DNA of 64,000 nt. Source: Acidobacteriota bacterium. Lineage in GTDB: Bacteria > Acidobacteriota > Thermoanaerobaculia > Multivoradales > JBCCEF01. Numbering within the stretch: the stretch's first letter is position 1; the number at the start of each line of letters is the position of its first letter. This document shows positions 20,401-27,349 of the stretch, one piece after another. The stretch covers positions 1-64,000 of the forward strand of contig JBCCEF010000021.1 in assembly GCA_039030395.1 (NCBI GenBank), read 5' to 3'. The translations under genes were made by a program, and so were the position numbers. The notes under the pieces are model-generated. The model saw nothing but the letters and a program-made list of their open reading frames with translations, was not told the origin of the DNA and searched no databases.

Positions 20401-20915
20401 CCGCGGGCGTTCAGCTCCAGCGCCCGGTCCAGGCGTTCATCGAAGGTCACCGTCGCGGCGCTCGCCACCACCCGATCCACCCGACCGCACAGTTTCCGGT
20501 AGGCGTCTTCGTCGAGGCCGAAACGATCCTGCTCCAGGTCGCCGGCAATCGCCTCGATCTTGCCGGCCGCCCACGCCCCCCAGCCATCGCCGTGGAACGC
20601 CCGCAGGCGCGCCAGCAGGGGCGAGGCGAGGATCTCGTCACGCAACCGGTCCGCGGCGGACCGGTCGCGGCCGGGCCGGATCAGCAGGAGCAGGCGGCCG
20701 ACGTCGGGCACCGACCACAGCAAGCGCTCCACCAGCACCTTGCCGAGGAAGCCGGTGGCGCCGGTGATGAAGAGGCGTTCGCCACACAGCACCGCCCCGA
20801 TGTCGAGGCGATCGGCGGGAGAGACGTCGGACGGCGTAGGAGGGGAGGAAGAATTCGGCATACGTAAATCTATCTCGTGGTTGGATGTCGGTGTTTCCAC
20901 TGCGGCCAGATCCAT
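17430..20915 (-). CDS. Fused thioester reductase - acyl adenylation - carrier protein
   Basis: The 1161-residue protein begins with a fatty-acyl/thioester reductase domain: NADPH motif GATGFLGKVLVERLL (about 52-66) and catalytic Y257/K261 in YTFTKALGEQ. An acyl-AMP ligase domain follows (about 520-1060; core VFTSGTTVSPKAVPLTHGN, GYGMTETSP, and GRTKDVIVTSAGKNVYP). It ends with a phosphopantetheine carrier domain (GVDSL, S1123). It should activate a carboxylic acid, load it on its own carrier and reduce the thioester to aldehyde or alcohol. Classical carboxylic acid reductases have the order A-T-R; here R comes first. The adenylation core has TTVSPK instead of TTGxPK. An alternative start is ATG 20861 (MPNSSSPPTP). 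It is a single gene, convergent with its left neighbour. Confidence 0.82.
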   Translation of the reverse strand: MDLAAVETPTSNHEIDLRMPNSSSPPTPSDVSPADRLDIGAVLCGERLFITGATGFLGKVLVERLLWSVPDVGRLLLLIRPGRDRSAADRLRDEILASPLLARLRAFHGDGWGAWAAGKIEAIAGDLEQDRFGLDEDAYRKLCGRVDRVVASAATVTFDERLDRALELNARGALRTLALARDAGDAPLVHVSTCYVSGQRRGEIPESPLTADDDPEATLARLDEACSAVTSRSPTADEEWIEAGAQLAEEHGFHDIYTFTKALGEQLLNCRRGTVPLAILRPAIVESAAAQPIPGWIDAVRVTDPIVVAYGRGRNRDIPGSADAALELVPVDYVVHALIAALAALPRSASADSAIPVYQVSSSRHPITLGELMVHAREGFSKAPLRDEDGEPIAPQPARFVEPVRFHGALVARRERVRRESRQASKARQPRLRAEARTLDHFLRLVEVYRPYLSHGGTYDDAATQSLWRRLSPAERQIFPFDIAALDWRAYIADSHIPGLVRFALKADTGAPPPQPPAPLRSHAEKNAATVYELFERVAQADGAPMAFQTFRDGRWLRYSYGQGLITASNIAHRLHTEYGVERGDRIVLWATGSPEWVLTLFAAHRLGAVVVPLDPQWPAEEVRRAADLVGAKLICAAPRLASTLGAGTSQRVVVLAAPFVPEPDVDLLPTAGAVPNPPGSSEDLAIIVFTSGTTVSPKAVPLTHGNLLANVRDLGPLMKLSRERLLSVLPIHHVFELMIGLLVPLAGGSTVSYVAEVKPAEISWMMATTRPTVLVAVPRLLQLLHNGIMASVAAGGLERLFKVLFALSKASGGRLGHRLFGKVHQRFGGCLRRIATGGSALEPSLGRSFALMGFQVAEGYGMTETSPALAVNPWDGIRFGAAGRALPGVEIDLRPPAEGQAQGVEEGSGEIWVRGDNVMAGYYRNPAATEEVMADGWLNTGDIGKIDADGYLWLSGRTKDVIVTSAGKNVYPEEVELRYRDLPGVAELIVMGLPTEGGTGERLCALVVPKPGASDDEIAGIRAAIDQRSAEVPSYQRVMGVEIWRGDLPKTTTMKVKRSLLRDAVLAGQRGQEAAPPPPASEGEATLSETESWVMETVARLTRTRPDLLRPADRLDDLGVDSLTRVELIGEIEARFGLRLDNRQAEGLSRVEEILDLAKG

Positions 20916-21106
20916 CGGCCTGCGGAGAGTTTGGCGCTGAGCCGAGGGGAAGAGTTACCGGATCACCTCATCGACAGCTTTGCGTTTGGAGACTTCATCG
21001 CAAATACTTCATTTTAAATGACTTTGAGGGGACTTCGAGATTCGCATGGGCTAGAATCGAGAGCTAGACGTTGTGGTTGCCGAGGGGCATCGGTTTTCTT
21101 GTCGAT
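20916..21106 (+). promoter_or_regulatory. Divergent intergenic region upstream of the LOV kinase
   Basis: This 191-bp stretch between the reductase-ligase gene (-) and the LOV kinase (+) is AT-richer than its surroundings. It contains TTTTAAATGA (21012-21021) and TAGAAT (21053-21058), either of which could be a -10 region, but no well-spaced -35 is seen. A GG-N10-GC arrangement (GG 20988, GC 21000) is a weak sigma-54-like match. No hairpin or operator stands out. Promoter location is unresolved. Confidence 0.25.
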
Positions 21107-22633
21107 ATGGATACTCAGAATCTACTTTCGCTCATCGCTCCGATTCTCGACGAGATGAGTGGCGGCATTACGGTGGCCGACGCTCGCCAGCCGGACCTAC
21201 CGTTGGTCTATGCGAACGGGGCTTTCAGCCGTATGACGGGGTATGCCGTCGAGGACTGCCTGGGCCGGAATTGCCGCTTTCTCCAGGGTTCGGATCGTGA
21301 CCAAGAGGGCCTCACCGCAATGCGGGAGGCGATTCGGGAGCGGCGAGATGTGCAAGTAGTGCTGCGCAACTTTCGGGCGGACGGGCGACTGTTCTGGAAC
21401 GAACTCAAGATCATGCCGGTGTTCGACGAGGCCGGAGAACTCACTCACTACATCGGGCTGCAAACGGACATCACCTCTCGTGTTCGGGCGGAGGACCTCA
21501 GTCACCTCAATGGTCGTCTCGAACGGCAATTGAGGGCAGAACGTCGGTCGACAACCACCATGGCCACGGTGACCGATCGTCTCGAGCCGGTCGAGACGAT
21601 TCTCGGCGAGGTTCGGTTCGGAGCGGTGCTGGCGGATCCCGAGGGCGTCGTTTCCTACATGAATCGCACCGCCTGCGATTTGCTGCGCACTTCCCTTGAG
21701 GATGCCCGCGGCCGTCTCTTTCTCGACCTTTTCTCTGGCGGGAAGGAGTTGCGTGCGGTGTTTCCGCTGGGAGTCGATGCCAAGGAGCGGCGCCTGGACA
21801 GCAGTTTGGTGCTGGCCGACGGTAGCTTGTTGAACGCCGGCTTTACGCTCCAGCGGGCCCAGGGAGCACCCGCTGAAACTCCCTATCAGCTCTTACTGTT
21901 TCGGGAGCTCGGTGAACTCCAGCAGGTCGAGCAAGAGATGCGGGAGCTCAAGCGCCTCTCTTCCCTGGGACAGATGGCGGCCGGCTTCGCACATCAGGTG
22001 CGCAACCCTCTGGCGGCCATTCGCTCCCTTGCCGAAGGGCTGCTCCCGACGTTTCCCGCCGGCGACAACCGTCGCGAATATTGCGAGCGGACCGTCGCCC
22101 TCGTCCAGCGAGTCGAGACGCTGGTCCGTCGTTCTCTGCGCTTCACCCACGAAGAAGGTCCGAAAAGAATTCCCACGGCGCCTTCGGCGCTGATCGATGA
22201 AGCCCTGGAGGTTCTCGACCCGCGTCTTCAGGAGTGCGGCGGTCCCGTCATGGTGCAGCTCTCCAGGGGCCTCCCTCCGGTGCTGGTCGATGCGGCGCAG
22301 ATTGTCGAGATTTTGATCATCCTGGTCGAGAACGCTCTCGACGCGACAGGCACCTCCCTCCGCATCCGCCTGGTCGTCGAAGCGGTCGGCGAGGTGGAGG
22401 CGTTGGGTGGGAGTTTTGTCGCCGTCGATGTGGTGGATCGCGGACACGGTATCGAAGCCCGGAAGCTCGAGCGGATTTTCGACCCCTTCTACACCACCAA
22501 GCCGCGCGGCTCTGGGCTCGGTCTATCCATCGCTTTGCGCATCGCCCACGAGAACCGGGCTCGCCTACAGGTTCGTTCGCAGGTGGGGCGTGGCACGACC
22601 TTCCGCCTTCTCATGCCCGTCGCGACGCCATGA
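21107..22633 (+). CDS. LOV-domain blue-light sensor histidine kinase
   Basis: The N-terminal PAS domain carries the LOV signature GRNCRFLQG (53-61), with C56 as the residue that forms the flavin adduct in blue light. It also has the upstream GAFSRMTGY and downstream NELKIMPV and GLQTDIT strands typical of LOV domains. A second PAS domain (about 165-270) is followed by HisKA with H296 (FAHQVRNPLAAI). A HATPase domain follows: ENALDAT, DRGHGIE, RIFDPFYTTKPRGSGLGL. No transmembrane segment is seen, so this is a soluble kinase. ATG 21107 was chosen over an upstream TTG. Its stop overlaps the start of the response regulator by 4 bp, so that is its cognate partner. Confidence 0.93.
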   Translation: MDTQNLLSLIAPILDEMSGGITVADARQPDLPLVYANGAFSRMTGYAVEDCLGRNCRFLQGSDRDQEGLTAMREAIRERRDVQVVLRNFRADGRLFWNELKIMPVFDEAGELTHYIGLQTDITSRVRAEDLSHLNGRLERQLRAERRSTTTMATVTDRLEPVETILGEVRFGAVLADPEGVVSYMNRTACDLLRTSLEDARGRLFLDLFSGGKELRAVFPLGVDAKERRLDSSLVLADGSLLNAGFTLQRAQGAPAETPYQLLLFRELGELQQVEQEMRELKRLSSLGQMAAGFAHQVRNPLAAIRSLAEGLLPTFPAGDNRREYCERTVALVQRVETLVRRSLRFTHEEGPKRIPTAPSALIDEALEVLDPRLQECGGPVMVQLSRGLPPVLVDAAQIVEILIILVENALDATGTSLRIRLVVEAVGEVEALGGSFVAVDVVDRGHGIEARKLERIFDPFYTTKPRGSGLGLSIALRIAHENRARLQVRSQVGRGTTFRLLMPVATP

Positions 22634-24015
22634 CGCGGGTGCTGTTGGTCGAAGACGATCCGGATCTGGCGTTCGCCGTCGGGTCTCATCTCGCGACGAT
22701 GGGACACGAAGTGCTGCATGCCGATTCTGGCCGGTCGGCTCTGGAGCAGGCTGGCACGACCCTGGCGGATTTGGTCCTTCTCGATCTCGGTCTGCCGGAC
22801 CTGGACGGCTTCGAGGTGCTCGAACGATTGATGGTCCTGGATCCTTCGCAGCAGGTCGTCGTTCTCACCGGCCTCGACGAGGCTGAGAGTGCGGTCCGCG
22901 CACTCCGCTTGGGTGCTTCGGACTACTTGACCAAGCCGGTTTCCAACGAGATCTTGTGCCATGCTGTCGAGCAGGCCGGCGAACGGGGTTCCCTGCGCCG
23001 CCGCCTGGAGAGCCTCGATCGAGCGGCGGGAGAGACCGGTCCTGTCGTTGGCGATTCGCCGGTCTTTTCTGCCACCCTCGACGCGCTTCGGGCCGCGGCG
23101 GGGGCGCCGCGGACACCGGTGCTGTTGACGGGCGAGACGGGAAGTGGAAAGGAACTGGCTGCCGGCCTGCTGCATCGCTGGAGTGACCGCGCCCAAGGCC
23201 CCATGATCTCGGTGAATGCTGCAGCCTTTCCCGCCAGTTTGCTCGAGTCGGAACTGTTCGGTCATGAAGCCGGCGCGTTTACCAGCGCTCGTTCGGTGCG
23301 GCGCGGGCTGTTCGAACTGGCCGATGGTGGTTGTCTGTTCCTCGACGAGGTAGGGGAGTTGCCTCTCGCCCTGCAGCCCAAATTGCTGCGGATTCTGGAG
23401 GGTCATCCGTTCCGCCGATTGGGTGGCGAGCGCGAGGTCCGCAGCGATTTCCGGTTGATCTCGGCGACCCACCGCGACCTGGTCACGGAGGTCCGGGAGG
23501 GCCGCTTCCGGGAAGACCTCTACCACCGCCTTCGGATTCTCGAGATTTCCCTGCCGCCACTGCGTGAGCGGGCCGAGGACATCCCACTCCTCGGCGCCTA
23601 CTTTGTCCAGCGATTCGCTCGAGAACTGGGGCGGGGCGAGGTGGAACTGACCCCCGAAGCCTTGACCTGTCTTCGGAACTACTCCTGGCCCGGCAACGTT
23701 CGCGAACTGCGCAACGTCCTGGAGCGCGCGATCGTGCTCACTGCCGGAGCGACCATCGGTCCAGCAAGCTTTCCGCCGGAGGTCGCCGGCCGAGGGGCCA
23801 TGGAAACACCGGTCGACCGGGACCGAGCAGCGATTCCCGCGCTGCAGAGCGACCGGCTGGAGGAAGTCATTCGAAGTCACGCTCGTAGGGTCTTCGAGCA
23901 GTGCGATCGCAACGTGACCCAAGCGGCGGAGCGCCTTGGAGTCGCGCGCGGAACGCTACGCCGCCACCTCCAGAAGGGCGGCCTGACCGGTCAAAAATTG
24001 ACCGGTACAGATTAG
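22630..24015 (+). CDS. NtrC-family sigma-54-dependent response regulator
   Basis: The 461-residue protein has a receiver domain (phospho-acceptor D52 in VLLDLGLPD, K102) and an AAA+ sigma-54 activation domain. The latter has Walker A GETGSGKE (168-175), Walker B GGCLFLDE and arginine-finger region FREDLYHRL. A C-terminal Fis-type helix-turn-helix follows (NVTQAAERLGVARGTLRRHL). The sigma-54 contact loop reads GAFTSA (215-220) in place of GAFTGA, a change at the fifth position that may weaken or alter sigma-54 engagement. It is translationally coupled to the LOV kinase and probably passes its light signal to promoters. Targets are unknown; the downstream rhodopsin operon is an obvious candidate. 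Confidence 0.93.
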   Translation: MTRVLLVEDDPDLAFAVGSHLATMGHEVLHADSGRSALEQAGTTLADLVLLDLGLPDLDGFEVLERLMVLDPSQQVVVLTGLDEAESAVRALRLGASDYLTKPVSNEILCHAVEQAGERGSLRRRLESLDRAAGETGPVVGDSPVFSATLDALRAAAGAPRTPVLLTGETGSGKELAAGLLHRWSDRAQGPMISVNAAAFPASLLESELFGHEAGAFTSARSVRRGLFELADGGCLFLDEVGELPLALQPKLLRILEGHPFRRLGGEREVRSDFRLISATHRDLVTEVREGRFREDLYHRLRILEISLPPLRERAEDIPLLGAYFVQRFARELGRGEVELTPEALTCLRNYSWPGNVRELRNVLERAIVLTAGATIGPASFPPEVAGRGAMETPVDRDRAAIPALQSDRLEEVIRSHARRVFEQCDRNVTQAAERLGVARGTLRRHLQKGGLTGQKLTGTD

Positions 24016-24108
24016 GCCATCGGTCTATTTTGTGCCATCTCAGTGGCCGAAAACCCCTGAAAACATTGATCCTCGGAGTTGGCCTGCGCCTTGCTCCTAA
24101 AGAGGAAT

Positions 24109-25230
24109 ATGAGTGTACGAGTGGTCATGGTCGACGATGAGGCGGATCTCGTCTGGACGCTGTCGCAGCACCTTCAGCGAGAGCGGCCGGAGGTGGATTT
24201 CAAGGGTTTTTCGAACCCGGTCGAGGCCCTCCAGGAGATCAACGCGTACCCTCCGGATTTGCTGATTACCGATCTGAGAATGCCGGGGATCAACGGTCTC
24301 GAACTTGTGCTGGTGGCGCGCCAGAGGGTGCCGGATCTTCGGGTGGTTCTGATCACCGCCTTCGGCTCGGAATCCGCCCGGGCCGAAGCCCGTCGCCTGG
24401 GCTCCGTCGAATTCGTTGAGAAACCGTTTGATCTCCAGGATCTCCTGAAGCACATTGACGGCGCGCTGGCGAACGGCGAGCGATTCTCCGGCGAAATATC
24501 CCTTCCCCTTTTCAGTGACCTCATTCAGATCGTCGCCCTTTCGCGGGAAACCGGCGCGCTGTCGGTGATTCACGGCGACGAGGGCGGCAAGGTGTGGTTC
24601 GCCGACGGCAATCTGGTGCACTGCGAGGTTGGCGAGATGGTAGGTGCCAAAGCCTTCCAGAAACTTCTGAGCTGGAACAACGGGGAGTTCCGGATGAGCT
24701 TGGGGGAGGAGTCGCCGGAGCAAACCATTGACGAATCCATCGACCATTTGCTCCTCGACAGCCTGACGGCCCTCGACGAGGAGGCGGCCGGCGTCGGGCG
24801 GCCAACGGAGGACGGGAGCGAAGGTGAGGCGATCGTCCATCCCGAGGCGGAGGGCCGAACGTCGCCGGTCGAGTCGGCTCGGGCCCGATGGCAGCGATGC
24901 CCGATGTCCAGAGAGCTTCCCGCCGCCTGTTGGCTCCTTGCAATGTCGTTGCGTGACGGGACAGCCCAAGTGCTCCACGGTAGTGGTCGAGGCGACCGGT
25001 CGGTGCCTTTCGGCGATTGGCTGTTCGATCTCATGGAAAGTGCTTTGTTGCTGCAGCCAGGGAGGAGGACCGGTCGCCTGGAAGCGGTCGAGCAGGATCT
25101 GGGCTGGTGTGTCGGCTGGAACGCGGACAAGGAGTTGGCGTTGGTCTTTGCCCAACTCGCCGGTGGTCCGGCCGGTCTGGTGGCGTTTCGAGCGAACGGA
25201 GCCGGGGTGACCCGGGTGTTGTTGGGGTGA
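24109..25230 (+). CDS. Response regulator with DUF4388 (PATAN) domain
   Basis: The 373-residue product has an N-terminal receiver domain (D8/D9 acidic pocket, phospho-acceptor D55 in LLITDLRMPG, K at VEKPF). A DUF4388/PATAN-like domain follows (about 127-205; GALSVIHGDEGGKVWFADGNLVH split over strands). The C-terminal region, about 255-373, is unassigned. DUF4388 proteins occur in gliding, taxis and signalling gene sets with roadblock proteins and small GTPases. The start has AAAGAGG five bases upstream. It is 93 bp downstream of the NtrC-type gene and followed immediately by a roadblock-like gene, so it is probably an output of the LOV kinase relay or a branch of it. Confidence 0.8.
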   Translation: MSVRVVMVDDEADLVWTLSQHLQRERPEVDFKGFSNPVEALQEINAYPPDLLITDLRMPGINGLELVLVARQRVPDLRVVLITAFGSESARAEARRLGSVEFVEKPFDLQDLLKHIDGALANGERFSGEISLPLFSDLIQIVALSRETGALSVIHGDEGGKVWFADGNLVHCEVGEMVGAKAFQKLLSWNNGEFRMSLGEESPEQTIDESIDHLLLDSLTALDEEAAGVGRPTEDGSEGEAIVHPEAEGRTSPVESARARWQRCPMSRELPAACWLLAMSLRDGTAQVLHGSGRGDRSVPFGDWLFDLMESALLLQPGRRTGRLEAVEQDLGWCVGWNADKELALVFAQLAGGPAGLVAFRANGAGVTRVLLG

Positions 25231-25234
25231 TGTC

Positions 25235-25729
25235 GTGCAGGCGATGAACGAGCTTTGCCGCCTTCTTCTCCGTGAGGTGAGCGGCGCCCGATCCGTTGCG
25301 ATCATCGATCCGTCGGCCAAATCCATCCTGGCGCGCGCGGAGATCGGCGGGACGACCGAAGACATGGTGGCTCTGGTGCTGAATCTCCAACGCAAGATCC
25401 AGGAGTCTCCCCTGCCGCGGTTTCTGCGGCAGGAACTCGGTGGCCGCTCCGGCCGCTCCGAGGTGTTGCGTCGCCTGTTGGTTGAGGTCGACCGCTATCG
25501 CCTGTTCATCCGGTCCATCCGCGGCGGACAGCAACTGCTCGCGATGATGGCCGGAGAGTCCGTTGAGGCCGATGAGGTGTGGGGCCAGATCGAGCAGACC
25601 ACCTCTCTGGTGGTCACGCTGAGTGAATCCGGCTGGCCGACGGCCGCCGACGGGAGTGGTTCGGCGTTCGATGAGGATGACCCCTCGGACTTCGATTCCC
25701 TGTCGGAGTGGTTGGAGCCGATTCGCTGA
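25235..25729 (+). CDS. Roadblock/LC7-like small signalling protein
   Basis: The 164-residue product has the alternating pattern of roadblock/LC7 domains. The core reads GARSVAIIDPSAKSILAR, a central helix (TTEDMVALVLNLQRKI), then RYRLFIRSIRGGQQLLAMMAG and a final helix (residues about 10-130), followed by an acidic tail. Such proteins commonly regulate MglA-type GTPases or act as scaffolds beside DUF4388 proteins. GTG 25235 is four bases after the previous stop; ATG 25244 is an alternative. Assignment is by pattern only and no signature residue confirms it. Confidence 0.55.
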   Translation: MQAMNELCRLLLREVSGARSVAIIDPSAKSILARAEIGGTTEDMVALVLNLQRKIQESPLPRFLRQELGGRSGRSEVLRRLLVEVDRYRLFIRSIRGGQQLLAMMAGESVEADEVWGQIEQTTSLVVTLSESGWPTAADGSGSAFDEDDPSDFDSLSEWLEPIR

Positions 25730-25830
25730 GACGTGCAGAGGAATGACGCGCGAAGAACCGCGTACAGGGACACCTTCTCGGCTTGGAACTGCGGGAAGTT
25801 GGCCCCATCAAATCAACGAGAGGATTTTTC

Positions 25831-26535
25831 ATGGACGCCTCCATTGTCTTTCGCAAGACCGGCAAAGGCATCGCCGAAATCGATCGCGACGAGCGACGCC
25901 TGGGTACCCAGGCGCGTCAGCTCCTCATTCTGATCGACGGCAACCGTACCGTCGGCGATCTGGGTTTGCTCATGCCGTCCCTCGGCGACGTGCGACCCAC
26001 CCTGCGCGATCTGTTGTTCGAAGGTCTGGTGACCACCAGTTCACCGGAAGCCATGGAATCTCCGGAGTATCCGGAATTGCCGGGACTGCCGTCGTCGTCG
26101 TCCCGCCCAGCGGTCGCGCAGCCCAGGGTGCCAGATCCCAAGGTCGACACTCTCTCGCCGCCGCCTTCGAGGACCGAAGCCCTAGCCGGAGGAACTCTGC
26201 CGACGGGCATCGAGCCTTCGGTGTTGCCGGCCGTCGAAGGGGCCGCCGCGGTGTCCGAGCCGGAGCCCCCACCGATGCCCGAATCGCCGCCGCCAGCAGC
26301 GGATCCCAGCGCGGCGCGATTCGCCGAGATGAAGGGACTTTTCCTGCGAGAGGTTCGCGACCTTTTTCTACGGGACGCGGATCTGATCGCCCCGAAGGTC
26401 AAGGCTTGTCAGTCCGTGACCGAATTGAGCTTGCTGGCCACCAAACTGCGCGGAATCGCTGAGTCTTACGCCGATTCCGACACGGCGGATCGTTTTTTGA
26501 CCCGCGTCATGTCCATCCTTTCGGATGGCAACTAG
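25831..26535 (+). CDS. Unknown soluble protein with winged-helix-like N terminus
   Basis: The 234-residue product has an N-terminal domain of about 70 residues (FRKTGKGIAEIDRDERRL, then QLLILIDGNRTVGDL) that looks like a small winged-helix or PATAN-associated module. A proline-rich linker of about 100 residues and a helical C-terminal domain (MKGLFLREVRDLFLRDADLI to the end) follow. No catalytic motif is seen. GAGAGGA seven bases before ATG 25831 supports this start over one 48 bp upstream. It lies between the signalling genes and the rhodopsin, all in one direction, and may link the two. I do not recognise the family. Confidence 0.55.
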   Translation: MDASIVFRKTGKGIAEIDRDERRLGTQARQLLILIDGNRTVGDLGLLMPSLGDVRPTLRDLLFEGLVTTSSPEAMESPEYPELPGLPSSSSRPAVAQPRVPDPKVDTLSPPPSRTEALAGGTLPTGIEPSVLPAVEGAAAVSEPEPPPMPESPPPAADPSAARFAEMKGLFLREVRDLFLRDADLIAPKVKACQSVTELSLLATKLRGIAESYADSDTADRFLTRVMSILSDGN

Positions 26536-26596
26536 GGACCCGAAACCACGTACCGACCACAGAGCTGTTCGAGGGGTTTTCTGATGAGGAGGACGG

Positions 26597-27349
26597 ATGA
26601 TGTTTAGTTTGGCTTTGATCACCCAGTATTTCTACTGGATTGCTTTTCTGTGTTTGGCTTCCGGAACGATCTACTTTCTGATGGAGCGGAGTTCACTGCT
26701 CGAGGAGTATCGCTCGACGGCTACCGCGGCGGCCATCGTTTGTTTCGTGGCGGCCTGTAACTACTGGGTGATGCAGGACATGGTGGGACGCGACGGGTCG
26801 ATTGAATCGATCCTCAACTTTCCGACCGAGTTCCGCTACCTCGACTGGTTGATCACCACACCCTTGATCCTGACCAAGTTCCCGTCGCTGCTGGGGTTCG
26901 ATGAAGAGCGTCGGCCGATGCTTGTGACGCTGATCTTCGCAGACTTGGTGATGATCATCACCGGCTTCGCTGGCGAACAGGCGATCAACCGGGCCGGTGG
27001 AGCGTTCTCGCCCCTGGGGGTCGGCATGTTCATCGCTTCGGCGTCGGCCTTCCTGTTCATCGTTTATTTGCTCTATACGGTGGTGACGACCGCCGCTCGG
27101 GGCAAACTGCAGCCCATCCAGGACGGCCTGAGGAAGCTCAAGTTGTTCATCGCGATCGGCTGGACGATCTATCCCATCGGCTATCTGGTCTCGATGTTCG
27201 GCATCGGTCCCGAGGGACAGGTGCTGCGCGAGCTGATCTACAACATTGCCGACGTCATCAACAAGGTCGGCTTCGGTCTGGTCGCGGTGTTCGCCGTGCG
27301 CCAGGTGTCGCGCGATCAGTCGATCCGCAAGGCGATCGCCGACCTGTGA
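26597..27349 (+). CDS. Microbial (type 1) rhodopsin, predicted light-driven proton pump with D-T-K motif
   Basis: This 250-residue, seven-helix protein has helix C FRYLDWLITTPLILTKF. R80, the primary acceptor D83, T87 and K94 align with R82, D85, T89 and D96 of bacteriorhodopsin. Helix G contains D219 and the retinal-binding lysine K223 (IADVINKVGFGLVAVF). D at the acceptor position indicates outward proton pumping. Lysine at the donor position is the arrangement known from Exiguobacterium sibiricum rhodopsin. Isoleucine 91 at the spectral-tuning site suggests green and not blue absorption. No histidine occurs in the whole protein, so the helix B histidine partner of the acceptor is absent. 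GAGGAGG precedes the ATG. The stop overlaps crtI, and retinal synthesis genes follow. Confidence 0.95.
   Translation: MMFSLALITQYFYWIAFLCLASGTIYFLMERSSLLEEYRSTATAAAIVCFVAACNYWVMQDMVGRDGSIESILNFPTEFRYLDWLITTPLILTKFPSLLGFDEERRPMLVTLIFADLVMIITGFAGEQAINRAGGAFSPLGVGMFIASASAFLFIVYLLYTVVTTAARGKLQPIQDGLRKLKLFIAIGWTIYPIGYLVSMFGIGPEGQVLRELIYNIADVINKVGFGLVAVFAVRQVSRDQSIRKAIADL

Noticed and set aside
24079-24094. Sigma-54-like element TTGGC-N7-TTGC with GG-N10-GC just before the REC-DUF4388 gene
   Set aside because: Transcription would start inside the Shine-Dalgarno about 3 nt before the ATG, giving an almost leaderless message. Spacing fits but position does not, so it is probably chance.
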